Part shown: piece after piece, positions 26,286 through 37,938 of the stretch
Numbering within the stretch: the first letter of the stretch is position 1
Layout of the letters: every line of letters starts with the position of its first letter
Translations under genes and position numbers: made by a program
Assembly (NCBI GenBank): GCA_003223975.1
Contig: QHXS01000044.1
Location: 1 to 50,978, forward strand
Reading direction: 5' to 3'
From: Acidobacteriota bacterium
Lineage (GTDB): Bacteria > Acidobacteriota > Blastocatellia > Pyrinomonadales > Pyrinomonadaceae
DNA: 50,978 nucleotides
The notes under the pieces: model-generated
Told to the model about the DNA's origin: nothing
What the model saw: the letters and a program-made list of their open reading frames with translations, nothing else
The model's database searches: none

Positions 26286-28946
26286 CTACTCAAAATTCAT
26301 TCGTTTCATCAGGTCTTTGAAACGCGGTGAAGCTCGCAAATTGTTGAACTTCGGATCCACTTTGAGAAACGCCATTTTTGGATCGTGTTCCGCGAAACCT
26401 TTCTCCAGCCAGTCGAGAGCACTTTCATTATCGCCGAGACCCAGGTATGCGATCGCGAAATGCGATGCCGGCATGCCTCGCGTGCTCCGTATCTCGAACA
26501 TTTCGCTCAGTACCTTCTTCGCCTCTTCGCGGTTTCCCAACTTCGCAAGCGTGTAGGACTCGAGAGCGTTGGAGTAGGTCGACGCCGCCGATAGCGCTCT
26601 CGCCTTCCGTGCTTCTGCGAGAGCCTCGGGAAACATCTGTTTCTCAATATAGGCAGCGGACGCGAACAAATGCGGCATCCAAAAATTGGGGGCGAGGTCG
26701 TATGTTTTTTGCAAACGATCTAACGCCTCATCGGGCTTTCCCGCTTGAGTGAGGAACTGACCTTCGAGAGCTCCGGCGAATGGAAACAGCGGGTCCAATT
26801 CTCGCGCCAGCTTGATCTGCACGAGCGCTTCCTGATGCCGGCCGGTGTTAGAAAGCAGATGTGCGAAATAGATGTGTGCGTTCGTGTCATTCGGATTGAG
26901 CTCGATCGCTCGTTTAAGCTCCTTTTCAGCTCCGGCCCAATTCCAGTCACCCCAGAACAGCGTCATTCCCAACGTCGTGTGCCCGTCGGAGAGCCCATCG
27001 TCTATTTCGATCGCGCGGTTTGACGCGGCTTTTGCTTTTGCAAAAGAGTCGACGGGTGATACCTCACTTCCGACTGCGAGCGAGCGGTAAGCGTCCCCGA
27101 TCCCGGCATATGCGAGTGCGTAGCCTGGATCGAGCTCGATCGCCTGTTGGTAATACGCGATGCCCTGTCGGATCTCATCCGGCAAGAGCTTAAATACATG
27201 GAACCGGCCACGGGAATACAGTTGATAAGCTTCTACGTTGTCGGTATACCGCTTTCGTAAAAGCGCCGTGTCGGACGGCGTAAGCTTAACCTTCAAATTT
27301 CGAGCGACTGCTTCTGCGATCTCATTCTGCGCGGCAATAACATCCGTGGACGTGCTTACATATTGATTGCCCCAGATCACTGAGTCGTCGCCAGCGTTGA
27401 TCATACGGACATTGATCACCAATTTGTCGCCTGCCTGCTTAATGTCGCCGGTGACAAGCGTGTCTACATTCAGACGCGATGCGATCGCACGCGTGTCGGA
27501 CTGGTCAGCTTTAAAACGAAATGACGAATTGCGGGACATCACTTTCAAACCGGAGAGCTGTGAAAGGTTATTTATGATGCTCTCGCTCAAACCATCCGCC
27601 AGATACTCAGCGTTAGCGTCCTGCGTCGCGTTTGTGAAAGGCAGAACAGCGAGCGAGCGGCGATCGTTCGCGACAGTTTGTCGAGTGGCATAAAAGTAGA
27701 TTGCGGCTACGACAGCTGCCACGGCCAGCAAAGAAAACGCGATCCACTTGAGGTTCCTGACTGCGGAGGTTCCGACACTAGTGTCCCGATCTAAATTCTC
27801 GTTCGTATTTCCCGGAAGAACGGCCGTGGAATTATTCGTTCCATCCTCGCGAGAGCTTCCGAATTTTTCCTCGAAAGCGATCTTGTCCCTAACGATTTTG
27901 AGATCGGCGAGAAGTTGGCTTGACGTTTGATAACGCTCGCCCCGATCTTTCCGGAGCGCTTTGAAGACGATCTGCTGCAACTCATCCGGCACGTTCGAAG
28001 ATAGTGAGGGTGGCTCGGCATTTATCAAATTCGCGAATGTCTCCGACATCGAATCACCTCGGAAAGGAGTCGAACCAGCGAGCATCTCATAAATAACGAT
28101 ACCAAGGCTGAAGATATCCGTTCGCTCGTCGACGGTTTCACCTTTTCCCTGCTCCGGCGACATGTAGTTGACGGTCCCCATTATCACGCCCTGCGCGGTG
28201 TGATTTTGTATCGCGGTCGCATCGGCTTCGTTACTGAAAAGATTTTGCGGTTTCAAAAGTTTGGCGAGGCCGAAGTCTAGTACTTTGATGTAACCGTCGG
28301 GCCGCACAACGATATTCTCCGGTTTGATATCGCGGTGCACGATCCCCGCGCCGTGGGCGGCCGCGAGAGCGCCGGCGATCTGGATCGCAATATCGAGAAT
28401 TAGCCCCAACGTGAGTTCGGGTGTCCCGATAAGATCGCGAAGTGTTCGGCCTTCGACAAACTCGCTGACGATGAAGCTCGCGTCCTCATCTACGCTGATC
28501 TCGTGTATCACAAGAATGTTTGGATGGTTCAAAGCGGAGGCAGATCTTGCCTCGCGTATGAATCGCTGGAGATGCGAATCGTTCTTTCCGAACCTCTCGT
28601 TAAGGATCTTTATCGCCACACGCCGATCTAGCTTTTCATCCTGGGCAAGGTAGACTTCACCCATTCCCCCGACCCCGATCTGCCGCAATACTTTGTAATG
28701 AGCGAATCGCTTGCCCGGATGCAGCATCGCTTTGGATTCGACGATCGCGCTCGCAACGTGGTTAGCCGCCGGATCGTCGAGAAATCCATCCGCCTGCATA
28801 AAAGACGACAAAAGTTTTTCGACATCCGCACGCAGGTCACTATCTGCTTCGCACTCTCGATCGAGAAATCGGTCGCGCTCCTCCGCGTTTAAGTCCACAA
28901 CGGCGTCGAACAATTCTTTGACCTTTTTCCAGTGTTCAGAGTTCAT
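26286..28946 (-). CDS. Membrane Ser/Thr protein kinase with C-terminal TPR region
   Basis: 886 aa from the ATG at 28946, preceded by AGGAG nine bases upstream. Domain order: short helical leader; kinase domain about 80-345 with GVGGMGEVYLA, AIKIL, catalytic HRDIKPEN, DFG and GTVNYMSPEQ; one membrane segment about 400-420 (FSLLAVAAVVAAIYFYA); an extracytoplasmic FlgO/TolB-N-like part (SLAVLPFTNATQDANAEYLA); then about eight TPR-like repeats. PknB-type kinase activity looks intact. It overlaps the ECF sigma gene by four bases (ATGA), so the two are coupled and probably form one signalling unit. Kinase-TPR proteins of this design are frequent in Acidobacteriota. Confidence 0.93.
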   Translation of the reverse strand: MNSEHWKKVKELFDAVVDLNAEERDRFLDRECEADSDLRADVEKLLSSFMQADGFLDDPAANHVASAIVESKAMLHPGKRFAHYKVLRQIGVGGMGEVYLAQDEKLDRRVAIKILNERFGKNDSHLQRFIREARSASALNHPNILVIHEISVDEDASFIVSEFVEGRTLRDLIGTPELTLGLILDIAIQIAGALAAAHGAGIVHRDIKPENIVVRPDGYIKVLDFGLAKLLKPQNLFSNEADATAIQNHTAQGVIMGTVNYMSPEQGKGETVDERTDIFSLGIVIYEMLAGSTPFRGDSMSETFANLINAEPPSLSSNVPDELQQIVFKALRKDRGERYQTSSQLLADLKIVRDKIAFEEKFGSSREDGTNNSTAVLPGNTNENLDRDTSVGTSAVRNLKWIAFSLLAVAAVVAAIYFYATRQTVANDRRSLAVLPFTNATQDANAEYLADGLSESIINNLSQLSGLKVMSRNSSFRFKADQSDTRAIASRLNVDTLVTGDIKQAGDKLVINVRMINAGDDSVIWGNQYVSTSTDVIAAQNEIAEAVARNLKVKLTPSDTALLRKRYTDNVEAYQLYSRGRFHVFKLLPDEIRQGIAYYQQAIELDPGYALAYAGIGDAYRSLAVGSEVSPVDSFAKAKAASNRAIEIDDGLSDGHTTLGMTLFWGDWNWAGAEKELKRAIELNPNDTNAHIYFAHLLSNTGRHQEALVQIKLARELDPLFPFAGALEGQFLTQAGKPDEALDRLQKTYDLAPNFWMPHLFASAAYIEKQMFPEALAEARKARALSAASTYSNALESYTLAKLGNREEAKKVLSEMFEIRSTRGMPASHFAIAYLGLGDNESALDWLEKGFAEHDPKMAFLKVDPKFNNLRASPRFKDLMKRMNFE

Positions 28947-29521
28947 CCGTTGAGCTCCTGAAACAACCACGCCTTTGCCGTTCGCCATTCGTTCTTTACC
29001 GTGGCCTTTGAAACGCCTAGAGCCTCGGAAGTTTCTTCGACGCTCATCCCGCTAAAGAATCGCAGCTCGACGATCCGAGATTGCCGTTCGTCGAGAGAAG
29101 CCAGTCGCGTAAGAGCTTCGTCGAGTGCGATCAGATCTACGCTAGCGCCGTTCGGGGATGCTGCGAACTCGGCTGCTTCGAGCGGCAGATCCTCTGCGTT
29201 ACCGCCTCTCTTTTCACGATGTCGCGATCTTGCATGATCGACCAAGATTCGCCGCATCGCTTGCGCAGCGATCGCAAAAAAGTGCGCCCGATTCTGCCAA
29301 TTCACCTCACGCTGATCGATCAACTTCAGGTACGCCTCGTTGATAAGGGCCGTCGCTTGAAGCGTGTGACCGACTCGTTCATGTCGGAGATAGTTCGTCG
29401 CCTGGCGATGCAGTTCGGCGTACACGATGGGCATCAAGGCATCGAGAGCATCTTCCTTTCCGAGGCTCCACTCATGCAGCCACACAGTGATCTCAGACTG
29501 CTTTTCAGGCGATTGCCTCAT
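28943..29521 (-). CDS. ECF-type RNA polymerase sigma factor
   Basis: 192 aa from the ATG at 29521; a TTG at 29554 is an alternative start, and neither has a clear ribosome site. Region 2 is around VYAELHRQATNYLRHER, with TLQATALINEAYLKLI and RAHFFAIAAQAMRRILVDHA, typical of the large ECF subfamily often paired with Ser/Thr kinases in Acidobacteria and Planctomycetes. Region 4 is IVELRFFSGMSVEETSEALG and KATVKNEWRTAKAWL. No anti-sigma factor is encoded next to it; the downstream kinase is the likely regulator. Confidence 0.92.
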   Translation of the reverse strand: MRQSPEKQSEITVWLHEWSLGKEDALDALMPIVYAELHRQATNYLRHERVGHTLQATALINEAYLKLIDQREVNWQNRAHFFAIAAQAMRRILVDHARSRHREKRGGNAEDLPLEAAEFAASPNGASVDLIALDEALTRLASLDERQSRIVELRFFSGMSVEETSEALGVSKATVKNEWRTAKAWLFQELNG

Positions 29522-29673
29522 ATGTTCGAAATTGTTCTTGGGCTGCGAGAACAATTATTTCACTAAAGACGATAAATTGCTCGAAAAAACTTTTAGCCCT
29601 GTTTCTTGCTAGCGACGCGTTAGTTATTGAGGGCGAAAAACGCCTGAGACTAAACCATTCAGAGGAAAAAGAA

Positions 29674-30192
29674 ATGAAAGTTAATTCTACAAAACTTATC
29701 AGGATCACAATGGCCGCGGTTGTATTCGTGATGATCGCTGCGGGCCAGAGCTCCCTTCACGCTCAGAATAAGGAAGGCTCGGCATCATCTCAGTCGGCGA
29801 ATCGGCTTGTCGGAGCCTGGGAGACAACAGTGACACCGCGCAACTGCGAAACGGGCGAACAGCTCGGACCGTCCTTTAACGGCTTGATCACATTCAACGA
29901 GGGCGGGACGATCGCCGAGTACGCAGCTAATCCGGCGGTGCCATATAGAACGCCCGGCCACGGCATCTGGGCAAGCAACGGAGGCAACAGCAACTATTCG
30001 ATGAAGTTCTCTTTCATCGCGCTGACACCGTCCGGTGCTCCGGTCGGGCGGATGAGAGTAACGCAAGTAATTGAGCTGGCGCGCTTCAGCGACGAACAAA
30101 CTTCGAGCGGTTCATTCGTCCTCACGAACTTTAGCGGGGTCGTCCTCGCAGCCGGTTGCACGACAGCCACCGCCGCCCGACTCACCTTGTAG
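29674..30192 (+). CDS. Exported lipocalin-like small protein, unknown function
   Basis: 172 aa with a signal peptide ending near SLHAQ. GGAAAAAG precedes the ATG. The mature part (NRLVGAWETTVTPRNCETG, FNEGGTIAEY, YSMKFSFIALTPSG) looks like a small beta-barrel of the kind common in Acidobacteriota, with two Cys residues that could pair. It is divergent from the ECF-kinase operon and followed by a strong terminator, so it is a monocistron and a possible target of that sigma factor. Confidence 0.7.
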   Translation: MKVNSTKLIRITMAAVVFVMIAAGQSSLHAQNKEGSASSQSANRLVGAWETTVTPRNCETGEQLGPSFNGLITFNEGGTIAEYAANPAVPYRTPGHGIWASNGGNSNYSMKFSFIALTPSGAPVGRMRVTQVIELARFSDEQTSSGSFVLTNFSGVVLAAGCTTATAARLTL

Positions 30193-30213
30193 AACTGGAT
30201 AATCCAGAAGAGT

Positions 30214-30248
30214 GCGGCCATGCACCCGGTATAAAGGTGCATGGCCGC
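30214..30248 (+). terminator. Intrinsic terminator after 29674-30192
   Basis: Perfect 13-bp stem (GCGGCCATGCACC with its complement) and nine-base loop, followed by TTATTTG, 22 bases downstream of the stop codon. Confidence 0.85.
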
Positions 30249-30269
30249 TTATTTGCAAAATACGACTTC

Positions 30270-30291
30270 AAAAAAAGTGAGGCGATCACTT
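30270..30291 (-). terminator. Intrinsic terminator of the alpha/beta hydrolase gene
   Basis: Read on the minus strand, AAGTGA-TCGCC-TCACTT forms a 6-bp stem immediately followed by a run of seven to eight T. It overlaps the stop codon at 30286-30288. Confidence 0.65.
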
Positions 30292-31473
30292 CGCCAGAAA
30301 ATCTCGCACCAGTGTGATCACTTGATCCTTAAATTGCCCGACGAATACGTAGTGTGTCGCGCCTTTGATCTCAACGACCTGGCCGTTTTTCATTTGTTTC
30401 CGAAACTGATCAATGCTTGCGTGCATCATTGGAGCCCGCTTCTCTTTCCACCACGCCGCTAGTTTCGCGGTCGTTTCTGCGTCCATTTTACTCGGTCCTT
30501 GGGGCAGATCGGCATCCGCATAGATAGCTAGCGACGGCACCTTGATCTTTGTGTAGTCCGGAACAAATTGCACAGCCGCCTTCATCGTCGACACCTGCAC
30601 GTTCACGGTTTCGGGCGGCGGCATGTCGGTGGCAACGATCTTTTCCCAGCCGGGACAATTCATCACTTCTCCGACCATGCGCATCACGCTGGGCGGCAGA
30701 CCGCCGCCGGGCTGATCGTTTACGCACGAAAAGTTTTTTCTCCGGTCATAGGCGGCGTCGAGATAAACCATCTTTATCACACGCTGCGGATACAAATTCG
30801 CAAACTGCGTCATCTCGTCGCCCGCGAGCGAATGCCCGATAAGCGTCGCCCGCGTGATCTTTTGCGCATCCATGAACGCGCGAATGTCCTCAACCCGCGT
30901 TGTCGTGTCATAAGGGCCAGCCGGCCGGTCCGTTTCGCCAAACCCGCGTCGCGTCAACGCGATAACGTGATACTTGTCGATCAGGCTCGGTGCAAACTCG
31001 TCAAAGACATGTGCGTCATTGCCCAACCCGGCGAGCAGAATGACGACATCGCCCGTCCCGCCCCAGTCGAGGTAATGCATCTTGATGCCGTTCGCCATTA
31101 CGGTTCCGCTCTTATGCGGGGACTTGTCACTCGGAGCCTCGCTCGACGAATTGATCTTCGGTGCCGGAACGTCCACACCCGGCGCCTGGTGGATGATCAT
31201 TCCGGTCACTTTGCCGGTTGCGTCCTTTTCAAAGGTCAACTTGAGGGGCGTCCCTTTCACCGCGTAGTCCTCGCCCGAGATCAGCTCGATCTCTGCCATC
31301 CCCTGTCCCGTCGCCGCAACCGATAGCTTCCCGCTAGCCAAACTCACGGTGACCATGACCGGAGCACCCGTCACCTGATACTGCCCGATGTACTTTTCAA
31401 GCTCCGCCTGGCCGAACACGCCAGTCACACACAAAAAGGCTATGACAATGATTACTGCAGATATCTTTTTCAC
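30286..31473 (-). CDS. Exported alpha/beta hydrolase
   Basis: 395 aa from GTG at 31473, chosen because GGAGAG stands seven bases upstream and a signal peptide (MKKISAVIIVIAFLCVTGVF) follows at once; the open frame upstream has no leader. Residues about 25-110 form a small DUF3471-like beta domain (YIGQYQVTGAPVMVTVSL). The hydrolase domain has oxyanion loop LLAGLGND, nucleophile elbow GHSLAG, acid in YADADLP and His in GATHYVF. Four Cys residues may be oxidised outside the cytoplasm. The reaction is not identifiable; esterase or lactonase are possible. It is transcribed in line with the upstream winged-helix TPR gene, 73 bp away. Confidence 0.85.
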   Translation of the reverse strand: MKKISAVIIVIAFLCVTGVFGQAELEKYIGQYQVTGAPVMVTVSLASGKLSVAATGQGMAEIELISGEDYAVKGTPLKLTFEKDATGKVTGMIIHQAPGVDVPAPKINSSSEAPSDKSPHKSGTVMANGIKMHYLDWGGTGDVVILLAGLGNDAHVFDEFAPSLIDKYHVIALTRRGFGETDRPAGPYDTTTRVEDIRAFMDAQKITRATLIGHSLAGDEMTQFANLYPQRVIKMVYLDAAYDRRKNFSCVNDQPGGGLPPSVMRMVGEVMNCPGWEKIVATDMPPPETVNVQVSTMKAAVQFVPDYTKIKVPSLAIYADADLPQGPSKMDAETTAKLAAWWKEKRAPMMHASIDQFRKQMKNGQVVEIKGATHYVFVGQFKDQVITLVRDFLAK

Positions 31474-31546
31474 TAGTTTCTCTCCAGAGTTGATGCTGAA
31501 TTGTATTCCGTCGAGCGTAGATTTACTAACGACAAACCGATCTAGC

Positions 31547-33151
31547 TTAAGCTTCCGCAAATTTCTTGAAGTGCAGCCATTGGATACGAAGCTTTGCCAT
31601 GAATTCAATATATTTTTGTGAATGACGGATCGATTCAAGATTAGGATCGATCTCGAAATAAGGATAATTTGGAAATCCCGTGTCGGCTGCATTCTCCAGC
31701 CATCTCACGGCCTCGTCACTACGACCCAACGCGGCATATGCAGAGGCGATGTTGTATGCCGTGTGATGAAAATGTCCGAAACCGTTGCCGATCTCTTCTG
31801 CACGGGCGATGGCCTGCACTGCTTCGTCTTGCCTGCCGGCCTTTGCCAACAGCAATGCCTTCACACTCGTGAAGCTTCCGCCTTCGTCTTTGGGAAATTT
31901 CGCAAGGTATTCTTCCGCGATCCGATCTGCCTCTTGCATCCGGCCCACCTGGATCAACGCTTCCGCCATACTCCTGTCGATTAGCAGCGGTGTAAAATCG
32001 CGGGGTATGGTCTTAAAAACGGAGATCGCTTCTTCGAAGTTTCCCTTATATTCCGAGTAAACACCGGCCCGGAAACGGGCAAGCGTGTTATTCGGGTTGA
32101 TCTCGAGTGCCCGATTAACACTCTGTTCCGCCTCGTCGAGTAAGCCAATGTGCGAGTACACCAGCGAAAGTTGATGATGCGTCTCGTCGAGGTTCGGTGA
32201 CAGGGCCAACGACCGCTTGTACGATTCGATGGCTTTCTCGTGCGGGAAACCGCGAGTGTTCGACCAAAGGATCAGGCCGCGGGCAAAGTGGGCCTCGGCA
32301 AGATTGGGGTTCAGGGCAAGTGCCTTTTCGATCTCGACCTCCGCATTCTCGTGGTAGCGTTTTCTCTCCGCGTCAGAGCTATATTTGAACGCCATCGTGT
32401 TGTAGCCGCGCGCCAACTGCGCGTGCGCCTCTGCAAAATCCGGATCGATGGCGATCGCCTGTTCCAATAGGGCAATTGCTGCCTCGGTGTCCTCGAGGTT
32501 CTCGCTTGCGACCTTTACCTTGCCGCGGACGTAAAGGTCGTACGCTGGCGACCTACCGCTACCCGCACTTTCAGTCTCTGATAATTTAGCCGATCTCCAA
32601 CTCTCCGACACAAACCAGACGCCGACCGCGACGACGAACGTGATCACAATTGCCGCCACAATTTTAAGCCACTGGCTCCTCGGTGTACTTTCGGCCAACG
32701 GGCTTTCCTGACCGTCAACATGTCCGTTGGTGGCCTGAACGGACGCATCGGTTATATGCGATGAGTGCTGAATATTCCGAATCGTGGATCGGTCTGCTTC
32801 GTCGCTTTCCGCGTCTTCTAGATTTTTCACATCGGCCACAAAACGGTATCCGTGCTTGCGGACGGTCTTTATGTATTTCTGCTCGGTGGGACGGTCCTTA
32901 AGTGCATTCCGAATGGCGTGGATCGACTTGTCGAGATTGTTCTCTTCAACGATCGCGTCGCGCCAGACGGCCTCGATGAGTTCGTTTTTCGTTACAAGCC
33001 GGCCGCGGTTTCGTATAAGCACGACCAGCGTCTGAAACGCTTTTTCGGGAAGCGAATCGTTGGCAATTCCATCGGTCCGCTCAAAAAGATGCTCGCCGAC
33101 ATCCAGCCTGTACGGGCCGAATTCATATATTTCTTTGTTTTCTTTCGACAT
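31547..33151 (-). CDS. CadC-like winged-helix transmembrane regulator with TPR repeats
   Basis: 534 aa from ATG at 33151. Residues about 5-105 are an OmpR/ToxR-type winged helix (YRLDVGEHLFER, LVTKNELIEAVWRD, KYIKTVRKHGYRFV). A membrane segment at about 160-180 (IVAAIVITFVVAVGVWFV) is followed by a periplasmic array of about eight TPR-like repeats with runs such as AIAIDPDFAEAHAQLARGY. The architecture is that of one-component membrane-bound transcription regulators in which the outside TPR part receives the signal. It is divergent from an exported cupin gene and upstream of the hydrolase, both plausible targets. Confidence 0.9.
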   Translation of the reverse strand: MSKENKEIYEFGPYRLDVGEHLFERTDGIANDSLPEKAFQTLVVLIRNRGRLVTKNELIEAVWRDAIVEENNLDKSIHAIRNALKDRPTEQKYIKTVRKHGYRFVADVKNLEDAESDEADRSTIRNIQHSSHITDASVQATNGHVDGQESPLAESTPRSQWLKIVAAIVITFVVAVGVWFVSESWRSAKLSETESAGSGRSPAYDLYVRGKVKVASENLEDTEAAIALLEQAIAIDPDFAEAHAQLARGYNTMAFKYSSDAERKRYHENAEVEIEKALALNPNLAEAHFARGLILWSNTRGFPHEKAIESYKRSLALSPNLDETHHQLSLVYSHIGLLDEAEQSVNRALEINPNNTLARFRAGVYSEYKGNFEEAISVFKTIPRDFTPLLIDRSMAEALIQVGRMQEADRIAEEYLAKFPKDEGGSFTSVKALLLAKAGRQDEAVQAIARAEEIGNGFGHFHHTAYNIASAYAALGRSDEAVRWLENAADTGFPNYPYFEIDPNLESIRHSQKYIEFMAKLRIQWLHFKKFAEA

Positions 33152-33430
33152 ATCGCCCCGAAAACACGACGGAAGAAAAACCGAAGACAAACTTCAGTAA
33201 AACTGAAAGACCCGATCCACGCATTCAAACTATGCTCCATTTCGCCGATAAAAACGGGTCGCCCGCCTGCTGGACCGTTCAAAAAGTTTAGCGCCGAGCG
33301 ACAGGCGAAAACAATTATTTGTTGTTGGCAGGGCGACCATGAGCGGCTAACTCTGCTCTCGGTCGCTGCCGCGAAAAGGTTCGTAAAAGGCCGCAGTATA
33401 AAACGGCAAGTAAAGACAAAGGAGAATGTA
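33152..33430. other. Divergent intergenic region, longest gene-free stretch
   Basis: About 279 bases between the winged-helix TPR gene and the cupin gene. Open frames here are readthroughs of the neighbours without starts or leaders. It holds a small inverted repeat AACAA-TTAT-TTGTT at 33310-33323; the 11-mer AACAATTATTT also occurs at 29550-29560 in the other divergent signalling intergenic region. No RNA gene was recognised. Confidence 0.5.
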
Positions 33431-34003
33431 ATGAGAATTAGAATTTTAAACCTCAACAAAACATGCATATTCGCGATCGTGCTAGGAATTGCTTTATTGA
33501 GCACCGGCGTCTATGCTGCGGTGACCGTAATTCTGGCGGTCGGTACAATACCTAAGTCAGAGCTTTTCGACGGTCCGGCAACCGTTACGGTCCGGACACT
33601 AACGATCAATCCTGGCGAAACGCTCGCCTGGCACTATCATCCCGGCTATGCTTTCAACGTCGTCAAGAGCGGTCAATTGACCGTTGAAGAAGGCTGCGGT
33701 GGCGGGGACGAGACCCTCAACCCCGGCGACGCATTCGAGGAAATGGAGGGTGAAGTTCATCGGGCAAAAAACCTCGGGACCGAACCGGTCGTGGTTTACA
33801 ACACGTTCATCATGCCGCAGGGCCGGCCCACTACGATCAATATTCCAAACAACGAAAGGAAATGTGGTCCGCCTGTTACGGTAAATAGTTGTACGAAGAG
33901 AGGATGGATGATCTACGATCACCCGCAGCCGTTCGAGAGCCAGGGAGCTTGTATCGACTGGGTTCTTCATCGGCCTCGAATTACGATTCCCGCGCCGTAC
34001 TAG
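33431..34003 (+). CDS. Exported cupin protein
   Basis: 190 aa from ATG at 33431 with AAGGAG eight bases upstream. A signal peptide or anchor (FAIVLGIALLSTGVYAAVTV) precedes a single cupin: LAWHYHPGYAFNVVKSG (His-x-His metal motif) and NPGDAFEEMEGEVHRAKN. The C-terminal tail has three Cys and two short motifs (ERKCGPPVTVNSCTKRGW). Distinct from the pectin-locus cupin. Possibly a periplasmic dioxygenase-like or ligand-binding protein; function unknown. Followed by a strong terminator. Confidence 0.8.
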   Translation: MRIRILNLNKTCIFAIVLGIALLSTGVYAAVTVILAVGTIPKSELFDGPATVTVRTLTINPGETLAWHYHPGYAFNVVKSGQLTVEEGCGGGDETLNPGDAFEEMEGEVHRAKNLGTEPVVVYNTFIMPQGRPTTINIPNNERKCGPPVTVNSCTKRGWMIYDHPQPFESQGACIDWVLHRPRITIPAPY

Positions 34004-34031
34004 TCGTATGATCTTCTGCCTTGATTAAAAG

Positions 34032-34056
34032 CCCGCGAAACCTCGCGGGTTTTTTT
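34032..34056 (+). terminator. Strong intrinsic terminator (usable both ways)
   Basis: CCCGCGA-AACC-TCGCGGG with seven T residues following at 34050-34056. On the minus strand the stem is followed by CTTTTAATC, so it can also stop the converging 34079-34543 gene. Confidence 0.92.
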
Positions 34057-34078
34057 GACGCTCACTTACGTCCAAAGA

Positions 34079-34543
34079 TCAACTCCGTATCCTGGACGAA
34101 TGTCCGGCGACGATCTGCCAGCGGCCCTTTTTCTTGACGAACACATCAGTGAAGCGGCTGCGGATCACGGTTTCACCTTTCAGGCTTTTATACGTGGACG
34201 CAACCCGGCCAGTGATCACGGCGGTATTTCCGTAAATGCTGACCTTCATCTCGTCCGGCACGTAAGACACGAGCTTCGTTTCTCCCGTGGGCTTGTCAAA
34301 GCTTCCGACGTCTTCTGCTTTCGTGGTAAGCCTGCCGCCCGAATCCGTAAAGATGAATTCGTCGGCCTCAATGCGTTCAAAAAACGCCTTGTCACGCCTC
34401 ACGTTAGCGTCGCCGATGTCCCGCTCGATCTTCATCAGCTCGTCCTGCGCACGCGACGCTTTCGAGTCGCCTTTCGCCGGCTGCGCACTAACAAGCGCGG
34501 AACATACCAAAATCGCAAAAGTAACGATCAACCCGGTTTTCAT
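34079..34543 (-). CDS. Exported DUF4440/NTF2-like protein
   Basis: 154 aa with signal peptide MKTGLIVTFAILVCSALVSA. The body fits the cone-like SnoaL/DUF4440 fold: an amphipathic helix region (ERDIGDANVRRDKAFFERI), EFIFTDSGGRL, and C-terminal strands FTDVFVKKKGRWQIVAGHSS. Such proteins are exported in many environmental bacteria with no defined substrate. The start overlaps the stop of the upstream methyltransferase-like gene by four bases (ATGA). Confidence 0.83.
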   Translation of the reverse strand: MKTGLIVTFAILVCSALVSAQPAKGDSKASRAQDELMKIERDIGDANVRRDKAFFERIEADEFIFTDSGGRLTTKAEDVGSFDKPTGETKLVSYVPDEMKVSIYGNTAVITGRVASTYKSLKGETVIRSRFTDVFVKKKGRWQIVAGHSSRIRS

Positions 34544-35298
34544 GTGACAGGATTATACAACTCCTCTTTGGTAAAGCGACGTCCTGACTCGTCCCTTATC
34601 ACTCGGGCGACATAGACTGAATTGACGGACAATGAATTCGTGTACGGATTTGGAAACTCAATGTTGTGCGACGTCGCGGAGCCGAACGCCGATCTGAGAT
34701 GCGCCGTAAAGTCTTCGTTTGCCGGGTCGTTGGACCAGAGGGCGAAGCATGCCTTAGGTTTTAGTTGGTTCCGGATCGAGGCGAGCCCTTCGGACGTGTA
34801 TAGCGACTTGTTGCCCGCGTCTAAGAAGTGCTCGGGCGAGTGGTCGATGTCCAGCAGGATGGCGTCAAACTTTCTTTCCGGGTCTTCGGTATCGAAGCCT
34901 GTGCGGGCGAGTTCGAAAAAATCGCCTTGACGCAGCTCGCATCTGGCGTCTTTTGTAAGTATGTCTCCATTCGGAACGAGGCGGTCATGATGCCAATCGA
35001 TCACTGCCTGAAAAAGATCGATGACGAGCAGATGTCTGACACTTTTGTTTTTCAAAGCCTCGGCGGCCGTATAGCCCAATCCTAAACCACCGATCACGAT
35101 GTCCAGTTCGCCGCTCAGCGGAGCGAGTCCGAGCGTCGCAAGTTGCTGCTCAGCTTCCGTAAAGAGGCTCGACATCAGATACTCGTCGCCGAGCTTTACC
35201 TCAAAAACGTCCCTGTCATCCAAAAGGGTTTCTACCCTTCGACGAAGTACAAGGTCGCCGAGCCGTGTCTTCTGGAACCCAAGTTCTTGAACATTCAC
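34540..35298 (-). CDS. Spermidine-synthase-like SAM-dependent methyltransferase
   Basis: 252 aa. A Rossmann-type nucleotide loop IVIGGLGLGYTAAEAL is followed by acidic LLVIDLFQAVIDWH and FDAILLDIDHSPEHFL, the layout of PF01564-type spermidine synthase homologues. The aminopropyltransferase-specific GGGDG and DxxDP motifs are not intact, so it is more likely a methyltransferase of unknown substrate. It lies between gyrB and the DUF4440-like gene, 27 bp after gyrB, on the same strand. Confidence 0.78.
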   Translation of the reverse strand: MNVQELGFQKTRLGDLVLRRRVETLLDDRDVFEVKLGDEYLMSSLFTEAEQQLATLGLAPLSGELDIVIGGLGLGYTAAEALKNKSVRHLLVIDLFQAVIDWHHDRLVPNGDILTKDARCELRQGDFFELARTGFDTEDPERKFDAILLDIDHSPEHFLDAGNKSLYTSEGLASIRNQLKPKACFALWSNDPANEDFTAHLRSAFGSATSHNIEFPNPYTNSLSVNSVYVARVIRDESGRRFTKEELYNPVT

Positions 35299-35325
35299 GC
35301 TTCGGTGTCTAGGTGCTGAAGACTT

Positions 35326-37751
<2,426 letters not shown>

Positions 37752-37938
37752 AATTATTAATTCAAACATTCGCACGCGTTTCGAGTCGAAACCGACCGCT
37801 CTTAGCTCAAATTTATGTCGTTATTATTGCTGTCGTTGCCGCTCGTATAGAACCGGTCTTGATCGGCGTTCCGAATGTTTTATTTTACCATTTTTGACGG
37901 CTGGGGCATAACCGCAAAAACTAATAAAAACCTCGATT

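Noticed and set aside
30568..31326. 252-codon open frame opposite the alpha/beta hydrolase
   Set aside because: His/Arg-rich translation complementary to hydrolase motifs; no independent support.
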